Assembly (NCBI GenBank): GCA_900545555.1
Contig: UQZI01000006.1
Location: 1 to 47,744, forward strand
Length of the DNA: 47,744 nt
Direction of reading: 5' to 3'
Source: an uncultured Collinsella sp.
Lineage (GTDB): Bacteria; Actinomycetota; Coriobacteriia; Coriobacteriales; Coriobacteriaceae
The position numbers were made by a program, and so were the translations under genes. The notes beneath the pieces are model-generated. The model made no database searches and was not told where the DNA came from. It worked only from the letters and a program-made list of their open reading frames with translations. Positions 8,079 through 15,607 of this stretch are shown one piece after another (position 1 is the first letter of the stretch; each line of letters opens with the position of its first letter).

Positions 8079-8840
8079 CTATTCTGCGACGATGATGCGA
8101 GTTGATTCGAGAACCATGGAACGCTGTTTGTCGTTGACATTTGCATCGGTGATGAGTGCGTCCATTTGATCGAGATTGAAGAAGCCGAAGAAGTCCATCT
8201 GTCCGATCTTGCTTGAATCGCAGACAAGGTAACGCTTGGCGGCGCGATCGCAAGCGAGCGCCTGTAAGCGTCCTTCCTCAAGGTTAGAACAGGAGATGGA
8301 TTGGGCGAGTACGCCGTTGGTGCCGATAAAGCAAGTGTCGATACCGAGCGGGGCGAGAGCATCTTCGGCGATGGGCCCGACGAAAGAACCCGATCGTTTG
8401 CGATACTGTCCTCCCAGGGCCCAGATCTCCACATCGTTACGCGTCTGGAGCATGTTCAGCACGATGATGCTGTTTGTGATGACGCGCAGCCGCATGCGCG
8501 GCAGCGCACGGGCGATGAGAGCGCAAGTCGAACCGGGTCCGAGGAAGATGGTGTCGCGCTCTTTGATGAGGTTGACAGCGGTGCGTGCGATATGCTCTTT
8601 TTCAGGGGAGCGGATTGAGAGCTTTTCAAAAAACGGGACCTCTTCGGCAATGGGGGAGCCGCTTGAAAGTCGGATGCCACCGTACTCGCGGATGACGCCA
8701 GCGCGTCGCGAGAGCTCATCGAAGTCTCTTCGAGCGGTCATTTCAGATATACCAAAGATTGTTGCGGCTTGGGCAACAGTGACCATTCCGCGCTGAGCGC
8801 ACAGCTCAAGTAATTGTTCGTGACGTTCGGGTTTAAGCAT
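8079..8840 (-). CDS. DeoR/GlpR-family transcriptional regulator (sugar-phosphate sensing)
   Basis: A 253-residue DeoR-family repressor. The N-terminal winged helix (about 1-60) contains VTVAQAATIFGISEMTARRDFDEL, the DNA-recognition part. The C-terminal effector domain has the TIFLGPGSTCALIARAL and ITNS loops that bind sugar phosphates in this family. It is the downstream gene of a leftward pair; its start lies 15 nt after the stop of the other DeoR gene with no clear Shine-Dalgarno, suggesting translational coupling. The likely role is control of the divergent PTS/sulfatase genes, by analogy with AgaR. Confidence 0.88.
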   Translation of the reverse strand: MLKPERHEQLLELCAQRGMVTVAQAATIFGISEMTARRDFDELSRRAGVIREYGGIRLSSGSPIAEEVPFFEKLSIRSPEKEHIARTAVNLIKERDTIFLGPGSTCALIARALPRMRLRVITNSIIVLNMLQTRNDVEIWALGGQYRKRSGSFVGPIAEDALAPLGIDTCFIGTNGVLAQSISCSNLEEGRLQALACDRAAKRYLVCDSSKIGQMDFFGFFNLDQMDALITDANVNDKQRSMVLESTRIIVAE

Positions 8841-8855
8841 GGCTTGCCAATTGGA

Positions 8856-9620
8856 TTATGCGGTAATGACGGAGGTATAGGCGCGGAGGGCCTCGATGGT
8901 CCGGGGGTCTGCGTCCTCGTTAATGAATGCCGCGGTCATATCCTCCAGTGTGGTGAAAAGGCAGAAGTCGCGCCTTCCGACTTTTTCAGCATCTACAACA
9001 AGATAACGCTCCTGAGCTCGAGAAAGAGCGTCTGAGAGGACCATGGCTGCATCGGGACGAGAGCCAAAGACCTCGTTTCCAAAAATACCGGTTGCCGAGA
9101 CGTAGGCCTTGGGAGCGGATAGACCGTAGGGGCCGCGGCCGTTGTATGGCATGGTGAAAACTCGCGTGTCGTGACGCATCATGCCACCAACAAAGAATAG
9201 ATCTATATGTGGATTGTCGGCTAGCAGGTTCAGCACGGGAAGACTGTTGGTGACGACGCGTATGTCCTCCTGGGGCAAATACGAACACATGAGCTCGAGA
9301 GTGGAGCCTCCACCGAGAAAGATCGTATCGCCGGCTGAGACGGTTTGGGCGGCGGCTATAGCAGCGGCACGTTTCTGATCAACTTGAAAACGACGTTTCT
9401 CCTCATGCGGGGTCAAACGTGAAAGGGCTGTTCCGTGGGCGGAGTGTGGAAGCTGAGCCCCTCCGTGTACGCGCACAAGAAGGCCCTTGTCGGCAAGCTC
9501 GGCCAGGTCACGCCTGATGGTCATATCCGAAACAGATAGGGTATTAGATATCTCGTTTACCGATACCGAATGATGTTGATCGAGCAAGTCGAGAATGGCC
9601 TGCTGGCGTTCGGATTTCAT
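8856..9620 (-). CDS. DeoR/GlpR-family transcriptional regulator, divergent from PTS operon
   Basis: A 254-residue DeoR-family repressor with an N-terminal HTH (VSVNEISNTLSVSDMTIRRDLAEL) and a C-terminal sugar-phosphate sensor (DTIFLGGGSTLELM, VVTNSLPVLNLL). I start it at the ATG complementary to 9618-9620, preceded by GGGAG at good spacing; the in-frame ATG at 9638 has no ribosome site. It is transcribed away from the mannose-family PTS, and the shared intergenic DNA holds an inverted repeat and a 9-bp tandem array built on CGAACA, which are candidate operators. A substrate in the hexosamine range is plausible but unproven. Confidence 0.88.
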   Translation of the reverse strand: MKSERQQAILDLLDQHHSVSVNEISNTLSVSDMTIRRDLAELADKGLLVRVHGGAQLPHSAHGTALSRLTPHEEKRRFQVDQKRAAAIAAAQTVSAGDTIFLGGGSTLELMCSYLPQEDIRVVTNSLPVLNLLADNPHIDLFFVGGMMRHDTRVFTMPYNGRGPYGLSAPKAYVSATGIFGNEVFGSRPDAAMVLSDALSRAQERYLVVDAEKVGRRDFCLFTTLEDMTAAFINEDADPRTIEALRAYTSVITA

Positions 9621-9643
9621 GAGTGCCGACTCCCTCATCGAGC

Positions 9644-9674
9644 GTTTGTTCTTATTTCAATGTAAACGAACAAC
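9644..9674. promoter_or_regulatory. Candidate DeoR-type operator (inverted repeat) upstream of deoR gene
   Basis: GTTTGTTC (9644-9651) is mirrored by GAACAAC (9668-9674) across a 16-nt AT-rich spacer, 24 nt upstream of the leftward DeoR start. The half-site shares CGAACA with the tandem repeat at 9812-9855. The whole 9640-9880 interval is much more AT-rich than its neighbours, as expected for a divergent promoter region. Confidence 0.5.
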
Positions 9675-9811
9675 ATAAATAAACGCAAACCGTTCACGAA
9701 GGCACATTACCTTTCACCGGTCAAAACATAACGCTCACGGAAAAAACCATCAAATAGGAGGTAAATAGAGCTCATTCCAAAAATCATCTCTTGACCAATA
9801 AACAAATATAG

Positions 9812-9855
9812 ACGAACAGAACGAACAGAACGAACAGAACGAACAGAACGAAGAG
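9812..9855 (+). repeat. 9-bp tandem repeat (ACGAACAGA x4 plus partial) before PTS operon
   Basis: Four exact head-to-tail copies of ACGAACAGA (9812-9847) are followed by a diverged fifth, ACGAAGAG. The array ends 11 nt before the first possible start of the EIIA gene. Its core CGAACA also appears in the inverted repeat at 9644-9674. It could be a cooperative operator for the DeoR proteins or a phase-variable promoter spacer. Confidence 0.85.
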
Positions 9856-9881
9856 AATTAATAAGTATGAAAGGACAGAAG

Positions 9882-10322
9882 ATGCGTATCGGTGTCATCC
9901 TTGCAAGTCACGGAGAGTTCGCTCAGGCCGCCCTCGGCGCCGTCGAGATGATTGCGGGCAAGCAGCCTGATGTCATCGCTCTTGGTCTCACCGCCGAGAA
10001 GAGCCTGGAGTCTTTCGAGTCCGAGATGCGCGAGGCTTACGAGACCCTCAGCGCCGAGTGCGAACTCGTCGTCACCCTATGCGACATCTACGGCGGCACC
10101 CCATTCAACGTGACTACCCGCTGCCTGCTCAACGGCATGAACATGGTTGCCTACACTGGCCTGTCCATGCCCGTTGCGGTCGAGCTCCTGCTCACCCGCG
10201 ATGGCCTCGATTCCGCCGACGCGGTCCGTGCCCAGCTCACTGCCGCTCACGCCGGGGCCCAGCAGGAGATCAAGGCTCCCGCTCCGGCCGTGGAGGCAGA
10301 CGAGGACGATTTGGACCTCTAG
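9882..10322 (+). CDS. PTS mannose-family EIIA component
   Basis: A 146-residue EIIA of the mannose/fructose/sorbose PTS family, the cytoplasmic protein that receives phosphate from HPr. The phospho-acceptor is His10 in VILASHGEFAQA, the same position as in ManX EIIA. DIYGGTPFN is a further family motif. The acidic, Ala/Pro-rich C-terminal tail resembles a leftover interdomain linker. ATG 9882 is chosen over ATG 9867 because AAAGGA lies at proper distance. It is the first gene of a four-gene PTS set expected to be controlled from the CGAACA-rich region just upstream. Confidence 0.9.
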   Translation: MRIGVILASHGEFAQAALGAVEMIAGKQPDVIALGLTAEKSLESFESEMREAYETLSAECELVVTLCDIYGGTPFNVTTRCLLNGMNMVAYTGLSMPVAVELLLTRDGLDSADAVRAQLTAAHAGAQQEIKAPAPAVEADEDDLDL

Positions 10323-10439
10323 GCTCGTTAGCCCGTCGATTCGAGTGGCGCTCACCCGTATCCCCCGAGTGGGCGCCTCGATCGAGCAGAGCATTCGTAA
10401 ACGGTACTGAAGGAACGTGCAAACGAAAAGGAGAACATC

Positions 10440-10916
10440 ATGGCACTCAAACTCGTCGACATCGATGACCGCCTGATCCACGGTCAGGTCGCCACCACTT
10501 GGATTCCCGACTTCGGCATCGAATCGGCAATCATTGTCTCGGATAAGGTCGCCAACGACCCCGTCCAGAAGTCCGTCGCCGGCCTCGCCGCCCCCGACAT
10601 CAAGGTCTCCGTCTTCGGTGTCGAGAAGTTCATTGAGGTCCTCAAGAAGACCGAGCTCAAGAAGGCCACGATGGTGCTCTTCACCAACCCCATCGACGCC
10701 CTCAAGCTGCACGAGAACGGCTTGCCGTTCGACTACCTGAACGTCTCCGGCATGCGCTTCAACGAGCAGCGTCATCGCCTGCACAAGAACATGTCCGTCA
10801 CCGCCGAGGAAAAGGCCGCCTTCGAGGAGCTCATTGGCCTCGGCGTCGACTGCTGGATGCAGACCACCACGCGCGATTCCAAGGAGCCCGTGTCCGAGCT
10901 CCTCAAGAACTACTAA
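10440..10916 (+). CDS. PTS mannose-family EIIB component
   Basis: A 158-residue EIIB of the mannose family. The phosphorylated residue is His14 in DIDDRLIHGQVAT, the family signature. It takes phosphate from EIIA and gives it to the sugar as it passes through EIIC/EIID. An AAAGGAG ribosome site lies 7 nt upstream. A 117-nt gap separates it from EIIA, unusual within such operons, but no terminator is visible there. Codons are strongly C-ending (GTC, ATC, ACC, GAC), like the ribosomal protein genes, which suggests high expression. Confidence 0.93.
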   Translation: MALKLVDIDDRLIHGQVATTWIPDFGIESAIIVSDKVANDPVQKSVAGLAAPDIKVSVFGVEKFIEVLKKTELKKATMVLFTNPIDALKLHENGLPFDYLNVSGMRFNEQRHRLHKNMSVTAEEKAAFEELIGLGVDCWMQTTTRDSKEPVSELLKNY

Positions 10917-10996
10917 GTAAGTAACCATCTCCGGGCATGTGAACCCGGGGCGTGCCCATCGGAGGGAACGATGGGCGAATAGGGAAGGAGAGGCTT

Positions 10997-11806
10997 ATGC
11001 TTCAGGCACTTCTGCTCGCCATCTGGGCGGGTCTGTGCACTTGGGACCAGTTCGGTCCCCACCTGGGCTTCCGCAAGCCCCTGCTGGCATCCGTCGGCGT
11101 CGGCATCATCCTCGGTGACATGACGACCGCCATCATGATCGGCGCGACCATGGAGCTCATGTGGCTCGGCGTCAACAACATCGGCGCTTATGTTCCGCCG
11201 GATGTCATCTCCGGCACCATCGTCGGTGCCGCCCTGGGCATCATGGGTTCCACCGACACCGCCAGCGCCATCGCCCTGGCAGTCGCCATCGGCATCCCCA
11301 CCGCCACCTTGGTTCAGCAGCTGAACATCTTGGTCATGACCACTAACGTCTCGCTTGTCCACGGTGCCGACAAGGCCATCGAGTCCGGTAAGTTCAACGC
11401 CGTCAACAAGTTCTTCTGGACCGGCGCCCTGTGCTTCTTCCTGACCCGCGCCGTTCCCGTCTTCATCGCCACGGGCATCGGCTCCTTCGTGATCGAGGAC
11501 ATCATGGCCTTCCTGCAGAACCAGGTTCCGTGGGTCCTCACCGGCTTCTCCACCGCCGGTGGCATGATGCCCGCCGTCGGTCTGGCCATGCTCCTCACCA
11601 TGATGATGAAGAAGAACATGTGGATCTTCCTGCTGCTCGGCTTTATCATGGCCGCCTTCCTCAACGTCCCGACCGTGGGCATCGCGCTCGCCGCTTGCGC
11701 CGCCGCCGGCGTGTGGGACGTCATTACCGAGGGCCAGAAGAATCAACCCGCCCCTGCCGCCGCCTCTGCCGCCGGCTCCGATGATGACGAGGAGTACGAT
11801 CTCTAA
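10997..11806 (+). CDS. PTS mannose-family EIIC membrane component
   Basis: A 269-residue integral membrane EIIC of the mannose/sorbose family, which forms the sugar path with EIID. It shows several hydrophobic helices, the conserved TMELMWLGVNNIGAY region near residue 50 and a cytoplasmic Ala-rich, acidic C-terminus. The start is ATG 10997, directly after GGAAGGAGAGG; the frame is open 45 nt further up but without that site. Its stop overlaps the EIID start by one base (TAATG). Confidence 0.93.
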   Translation: MLQALLLAIWAGLCTWDQFGPHLGFRKPLLASVGVGIILGDMTTAIMIGATMELMWLGVNNIGAYVPPDVISGTIVGAALGIMGSTDTASAIALAVAIGIPTATLVQQLNILVMTTNVSLVHGADKAIESGKFNAVNKFFWTGALCFFLTRAVPVFIATGIGSFVIEDIMAFLQNQVPWVLTGFSTAGGMMPAVGLAMLLTMMMKKNMWIFLLLGFIMAAFLNVPTVGIALAACAAAGVWDVITEGQKNQPAPAAASAAGSDDDEEYDL

Positions 11807-12636
11807 TGGGTAAGATCTCCAACTCCACCCTGAACAAGGTCCTGCTGCGCACCCAGGGTTGCCAATTCGCGCACAACTACGAGCGCATGCAGTCGCTGTC
11901 CCTGACCTACTGCTTTGCCCCTGTCCTCGAGGAGCTCTACAAGGACGCCCCCAAGGAGGAGCGCGTTAACGCCATGAAGCGCCACCTCGAGTACTTCAAC
12001 ACCCACCCGCTCGCGATCCCCTTCATCCTTGGCATCACCGCCGCCCTGGAGGAGACCACGGATGAGGATCAGAAGGACACCGTCGTCGGCATCAAGACCT
12101 CCCTCATGGGTCCCTTCGCCGGCCTTGGTGACTCCCTGCTGAACCTCACCTGGTTCCCGATCGCCGGCTCCATCGGCGCATCTATGTGCGTCGACAACGG
12201 CTCCATTGTGGGTCCGCTCGTGATGTTCTTGCTCATCAACCTGCTGTATTGGCCGCTGAAGTACTTCGGCCTGCACAAGGGTTACGAGATGGGCATGGAG
12301 CTCGTCGAGAAGGCGGGCGTCCAGGTCTTCGACCGTCTGGGCAACCTCGCCAACGTGCTGGGCGTCATGGTCACCGGCGGCCTGATCGCCACGACCGTTA
12401 AGCTCAAGCTTGCCGTGCAGTTCGCCTTCGGTGAGGGTGACCCGCTGGTGCTCCAGGACCAGCTCGATAAGGTGTTGCCCTTCCTGCTGCCTGTCGTTCT
12501 GACTTTCATCTGCTATCGCCTGCTCAAGAAGGGCCAGGGCAAGAACTCCGCCCAGATCATCATCGGTCTGATTGTGTTCTCCCTTGTGTTCGCCGCTATC
12601 GGTTTCTACTTCCCGGCGTTCAAGATCTTCGCCTAA
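11806..12636 (+). CDS. PTS mannose-family EIID membrane component
   Basis: A 276-residue EIID subunit. Family features include the N-terminal cytoplasmic domain with GCQFAHNYERMQ, the FFN/YFNTHP-like segment (YFNTHPLAIPFILG) and MGPFAGLGDSLLNLTWFPI, followed by C-terminal membrane helices. EIID occurs only in the mannose family, which fixes the classification. It is translationally coupled to EIIC (one-base overlap). A GC-rich hairpin follows at 12669-12696 before the sulfatase gene. Confidence 0.93.
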   Translation: MGKISNSTLNKVLLRTQGCQFAHNYERMQSLSLTYCFAPVLEELYKDAPKEERVNAMKRHLEYFNTHPLAIPFILGITAALEETTDEDQKDTVVGIKTSLMGPFAGLGDSLLNLTWFPIAGSIGASMCVDNGSIVGPLVMFLLINLLYWPLKYFGLHKGYEMGMELVEKAGVQVFDRLGNLANVLGVMVTGGLIATTVKLKLAVQFAFGEGDPLVLQDQLDKVLPFLLPVVLTFICYRLLKKGQGKNSAQIIIGLIVFSLVFAAIGFYFPAFKIFA

Positions 12637-12668
12637 TCGCGAGCTTATCAAAAGGCAAATCGTTTGAT

Positions 12669-12696
12669 GCCCGCGCCCCGCATGCCGGGCGCGGGC
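12669..12696 (+). other. GC-rich hairpin between EIID and sulfatase genes
   Basis: A perfect 10-bp stem, GCCCGCGCCC and GGGCGCGGGC, with an 8-nt loop. The 3' side is CTCGTTGTC, not T-rich, so it is a poor intrinsic terminator. It may stabilise the upstream PTS mRNA or partly attenuate transcription into the sulfatase genes. Confidence 0.6.
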
Positions 12697-12805
12697 CTCG
12701 TTGTCTCATGTGCTCTCCATCGTGCGCGATCGGGGTGCGCTCCATTATGCCCATGTGCCTTTGGCGTATCGCCATCTGGCAAATCCAACTATCGAAAGGA
12801 TGCCA

Positions 12806-14302
12806 ATGAGAACCGTCCTCGTGCTCATGGATACTCTGCGTCGCGACGTCCTGTCGTGCTACAACCCCGCAACCGACGTCCAGACCCCCAATCTCGATGC
12901 CTTTGCCGAGCGTTCCTGCGTGTTCGACAACCACTGGATCGGCTCGGCTCCCTGCATGCCTGCCCGCCGCGACATCCTCACCGGTCGCTACAACTTCCTC
13001 GAGCGCCCCTGGGGCCCCATCGAGCCCTTCGATGTGACGCTGCCGGCCTGCCTGCGCGCGAACGGCAACTTCTGCCACATCACCACCGACCACTGCCACT
13101 ACCTACGTACCGGTGGCGAGGGCTACCTCCAGGAGTTCAACACCTGGGATTACTACCGCGGCCAGGAGGGCGACCCGTGGGTCAGCCGCATCGATGAGCC
13201 GAATAACATGCCCGAGACCTTCTACGGGCGCGTGCGCGAGCAGTACCAGAAGAACCGTCAGCTCTGGCCCAACGAAGAGGACATGCCGAGCCCCAAGACC
13301 TTCCAGTCCGCCTGCGACTGGATCGACGGCAATGCTGGGGCCGACGACTTCTTCCTCATGGTTGAGACCTTCGACCCGCACGAGCCCTTCGATGTGCCCG
13401 ACAAGTACATGGAGATGTACGGCGGCACTGGCGAGCTCGACCGCGACTACTTCGAGATTCCTGAGTACAAGCGCGTCTCCGCCACCGACGTCAACAAGGG
13501 CGCGGAGGACTACCTGCAGCGCCGCTACAAGGCCCTCGTCACCATGACCGACCGCTGGTTTGGTAGGCTCATCGACAAGCTCGAGGAGCGCGGGATGCTG
13601 GACGATACCATGGTCATGGTCACCACCGACCACGGCTATTTCCTGGGCGAGCGCGACTACATGGGCAAAAACTACATGCACCTGTATAACGAGCTCGCGC
13701 ATCTGCCGTTCATTGTGCACTTCCCGGGTAACGCCCGCGCCGGCGAGCATGCCCGCCAGCTCACTCAGGCAATCGACATCATGCCCACGGTGCTTGAAGC
13801 CCACGGCTGCGAGATTCCCGCAGATGTGTGCGGCACCTCCCTCGTGCCGCTCATGACGGATGCTGACGCGCCCACGCGTGGCTACGCCCTGTACGGCGTG
13901 CACGCCATGACCGTCAACGTCACCGACGGCCGCTACACCTACTTCCGCGCGCCGGTCGCCGGCAACCAGCCGTGCTTCGAGTACACCGCACTGCCGCACA
14001 CCATCCGCAAAAAGATGGGTTCGGACTGCCCGGAGGAGATTGAGTGTGGCCGCTACTTCAAACGCACCAAGTACCCGCTGTTCAAGATCCCCTGTAAGAA
14101 GCCGGCCCAGATCGAGGGAGCCACGCCGCTCGCCGAGGTCGAGCAGACGATGCTGTTCGACCTTGAGAGTGACTACGGCCAGGTTAATAATCTCGCCGGC
14201 AAGGACGACCACGCCGAACAGCGCATGATTGACCTGCTGCTGCGCGGCCTGGAGGAGCATGAGTCCCCGGCCGAGCAAAAGGAGCGCCTGGGCTTGGCCT
14301 AA
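12806..14302 (+). CDS. Cytoplasmic sulfatase (type I, Cys-type)
   Basis: A 498-residue sulfatase of the alkaline-phosphatase superfamily. The active-site motif CMPAR (Cys50), followed by RDILTGR, fits CxPxR, where Cys becomes formylglycine. Asp and His for metal and sulfate binding appear in the N-terminal LMDTLRRD and in TTDHGYFLGER (about 275). No signal peptide or membrane segment is seen, so it should work in the cytoplasm on an imported substrate. ATG 12806 follows AAAGGA at good spacing. Its neighbours are the PTS and a sulfatase maturase, which together suggest desulfation of a PTS-imported sugar. Confidence 0.92.
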   Translation: MRTVLVLMDTLRRDVLSCYNPATDVQTPNLDAFAERSCVFDNHWIGSAPCMPARRDILTGRYNFLERPWGPIEPFDVTLPACLRANGNFCHITTDHCHYLRTGGEGYLQEFNTWDYYRGQEGDPWVSRIDEPNNMPETFYGRVREQYQKNRQLWPNEEDMPSPKTFQSACDWIDGNAGADDFFLMVETFDPHEPFDVPDKYMEMYGGTGELDRDYFEIPEYKRVSATDVNKGAEDYLQRRYKALVTMTDRWFGRLIDKLEERGMLDDTMVMVTTDHGYFLGERDYMGKNYMHLYNELAHLPFIVHFPGNARAGEHARQLTQAIDIMPTVLEAHGCEIPADVCGTSLVPLMTDADAPTRGYALYGVHAMTVNVTDGRYTYFRAPVAGNQPCFEYTALPHTIRKKMGSDCPEEIECGRYFKRTKYPLFKIPCKKPAQIEGATPLAEVEQTMLFDLESDYGQVNNLAGKDDHAEQRMIDLLLRGLEEHESPAEQKERLGLA

Positions 14303-14321
14303 GATTCATGCGGTGATTGTG

Positions 14322-14366
14322 CGGGCCGGATGCGCCGCCTCGGGTAAGGAAGTGGTTTCCGGCCCG
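14322..14366 (+). other. Hairpin between sulfatase and maturase genes
   Basis: Perfect 9-bp arms CGGGCCGGA (14322-14330) and TCCGGCCCG (14358-14366) enclose 27 nt. No T-run follows. It resembles an mRNA-stabilising or processing element within the operon rather than a terminator. Confidence 0.5.
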
Positions 14367-14405
14367 ATGAGTGAGGGCTAGCCTGTGCGAAGGGGGGTAT
14401 GTGCC

Positions 14406-15506
14406 ATGTGCGCGAAGCATATTGGCTTTTTGATAAAACCGGCATCGAGTGCTTGCAACATGCGGTGCAGGTACTGCTTTTACTGCGATGTCGCTGCTCA
14501 TCGCGAGGAGCGGAGCGCCCGCGTCATGGGCGAAGACGTGGCAAGTGCCATCATCGACCGTGCACTCGCCGTGGCGAGTGATGCGCACATTTCTTTCGCC
14601 TTCCAGGGCGGCGAGCCCACCCTGGCCGGCCTTGACTTCTTCCATTCGTTCGTCGCGCGGGTGGAGGAGCGCCGTGAGAACCAGCGGGTGAGCTGGGCGT
14701 TGCAGACCAACGGCTACCTGATCGAAGAGGAATGGGCCGAGTTCTTCCGCGAGCACGGGTTCCTCATCGGAGTCTCGGTTGACGCTTATCGCGACCTGCA
14801 CGATTCGATGCGTCCCGATGCGCACGGTGCCGCTACGTACGCGCGCGTCATGAGCGGCGTTCGCCTGCTGCGCGAGCGCGGCGTGGACGTCAACATACTC
14901 TCGGTCCTCACCTCGCAGATGGCGGCGCATCCACAGCGCGTCTTCTCCTTCATCAAGCAGGAGAAGATCACCCATATCCAGTTCATCCCGTGCCTGCCGG
15001 GCCTCGACGATGAGCGGGACACGTTCTCGCTCGACCCGCGTGCCTTCTCCTCGTTCTACCGCCGCTTGTTCGACTTGTGGTGGCGCGAGCTCGGTGCTGG
15101 GCGCTATGTGAGCATCTGGCTGTTCGAGAACGTCATGCAGATGGCGCTCGGGCAGTTTCCGTCGCAGTGCGGTATGCTCGGCCGCTGCGCTCCGCAGTTC
15201 GTGGTGGAAAGCGACGGTTCGGTGTATCCGTGCGACTTCTATGCGCTGGATGAGTACCGCGTGGGCGATATTCGCGTCGATTCCCTTGAGGCAATGGCGA
15301 CCTGTGAGACCATGCGCATGTTTTTGAACGAGCCGCGTCGCGATTGCGCGCGGTGCGCCGATTGCCCCTTTGAGGGCATTTGCCATCGCAACTGCAAGCG
15401 CCTGAACATCGCCTATTACGATGCGGGCTACTGCGGGCTGCGTGAGTTTTTGGAGTACGCCTATCCCGGCCTGCAGCGCGTGGCTCGCATGTTCACGCGG
15501 CGCTGA
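14406..15506 (+). CDS. Anaerobic sulfatase-maturating enzyme (radical SAM, SPASM)
   Basis: A 366-residue radical SAM enzyme that oxidises the active-site Cys or Ser of sulfatases to formylglycine without oxygen. The N-terminal CNMRCRYC supplies the SAM-cluster cysteines (Cys17, 21, 24). QGGEPTLAG is the conserved SAM-binding GGEP region. The C-terminal SPASM region binds two auxiliary 4Fe-4S clusters (CGMLGRC, YPCDFY and CARCADCPFEGICHRNC). I start at ATG 14406, after AGGGGGG. Both nearby sulfatases have the CxPxR motif this enzyme family modifies. It lies between them, as expected for a dedicated maturase. Confidence 0.94.
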   Translation: MCAKHIGFLIKPASSACNMRCRYCFYCDVAAHREERSARVMGEDVASAIIDRALAVASDAHISFAFQGGEPTLAGLDFFHSFVARVEERRENQRVSWALQTNGYLIEEEWAEFFREHGFLIGVSVDAYRDLHDSMRPDAHGAATYARVMSGVRLLRERGVDVNILSVLTSQMAAHPQRVFSFIKQEKITHIQFIPCLPGLDDERDTFSLDPRAFSSFYRRLFDLWWRELGAGRYVSIWLFENVMQMALGQFPSQCGMLGRCAPQFVVESDGSVYPCDFYALDEYRVGDIRVDSLEAMATCETMRMFLNEPRRDCARCADCPFEGICHRNCKRLNIAYYDAGYCGLREFLEYAYPGLQRVARMFTRR

Positions 15507-15607
15507 TCCTGCCCGGGTTTTGCCTCGTCGTAGTTGTGTGGGGCTCTGCGCCCCTCCCGCCTTGACCACTCAATCTTCATCCCGTTCCCGTGAGTTTGGA
15601 GTTCCCT

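Noticed and set aside
9812..9855. 9-bp tandem array as CRISPR or coding repeat
   Set aside because: Unit is far too short for CRISPR. The frame on the minus strand across it (SVRSVR repeats) has no start site and lies in promoter DNA.
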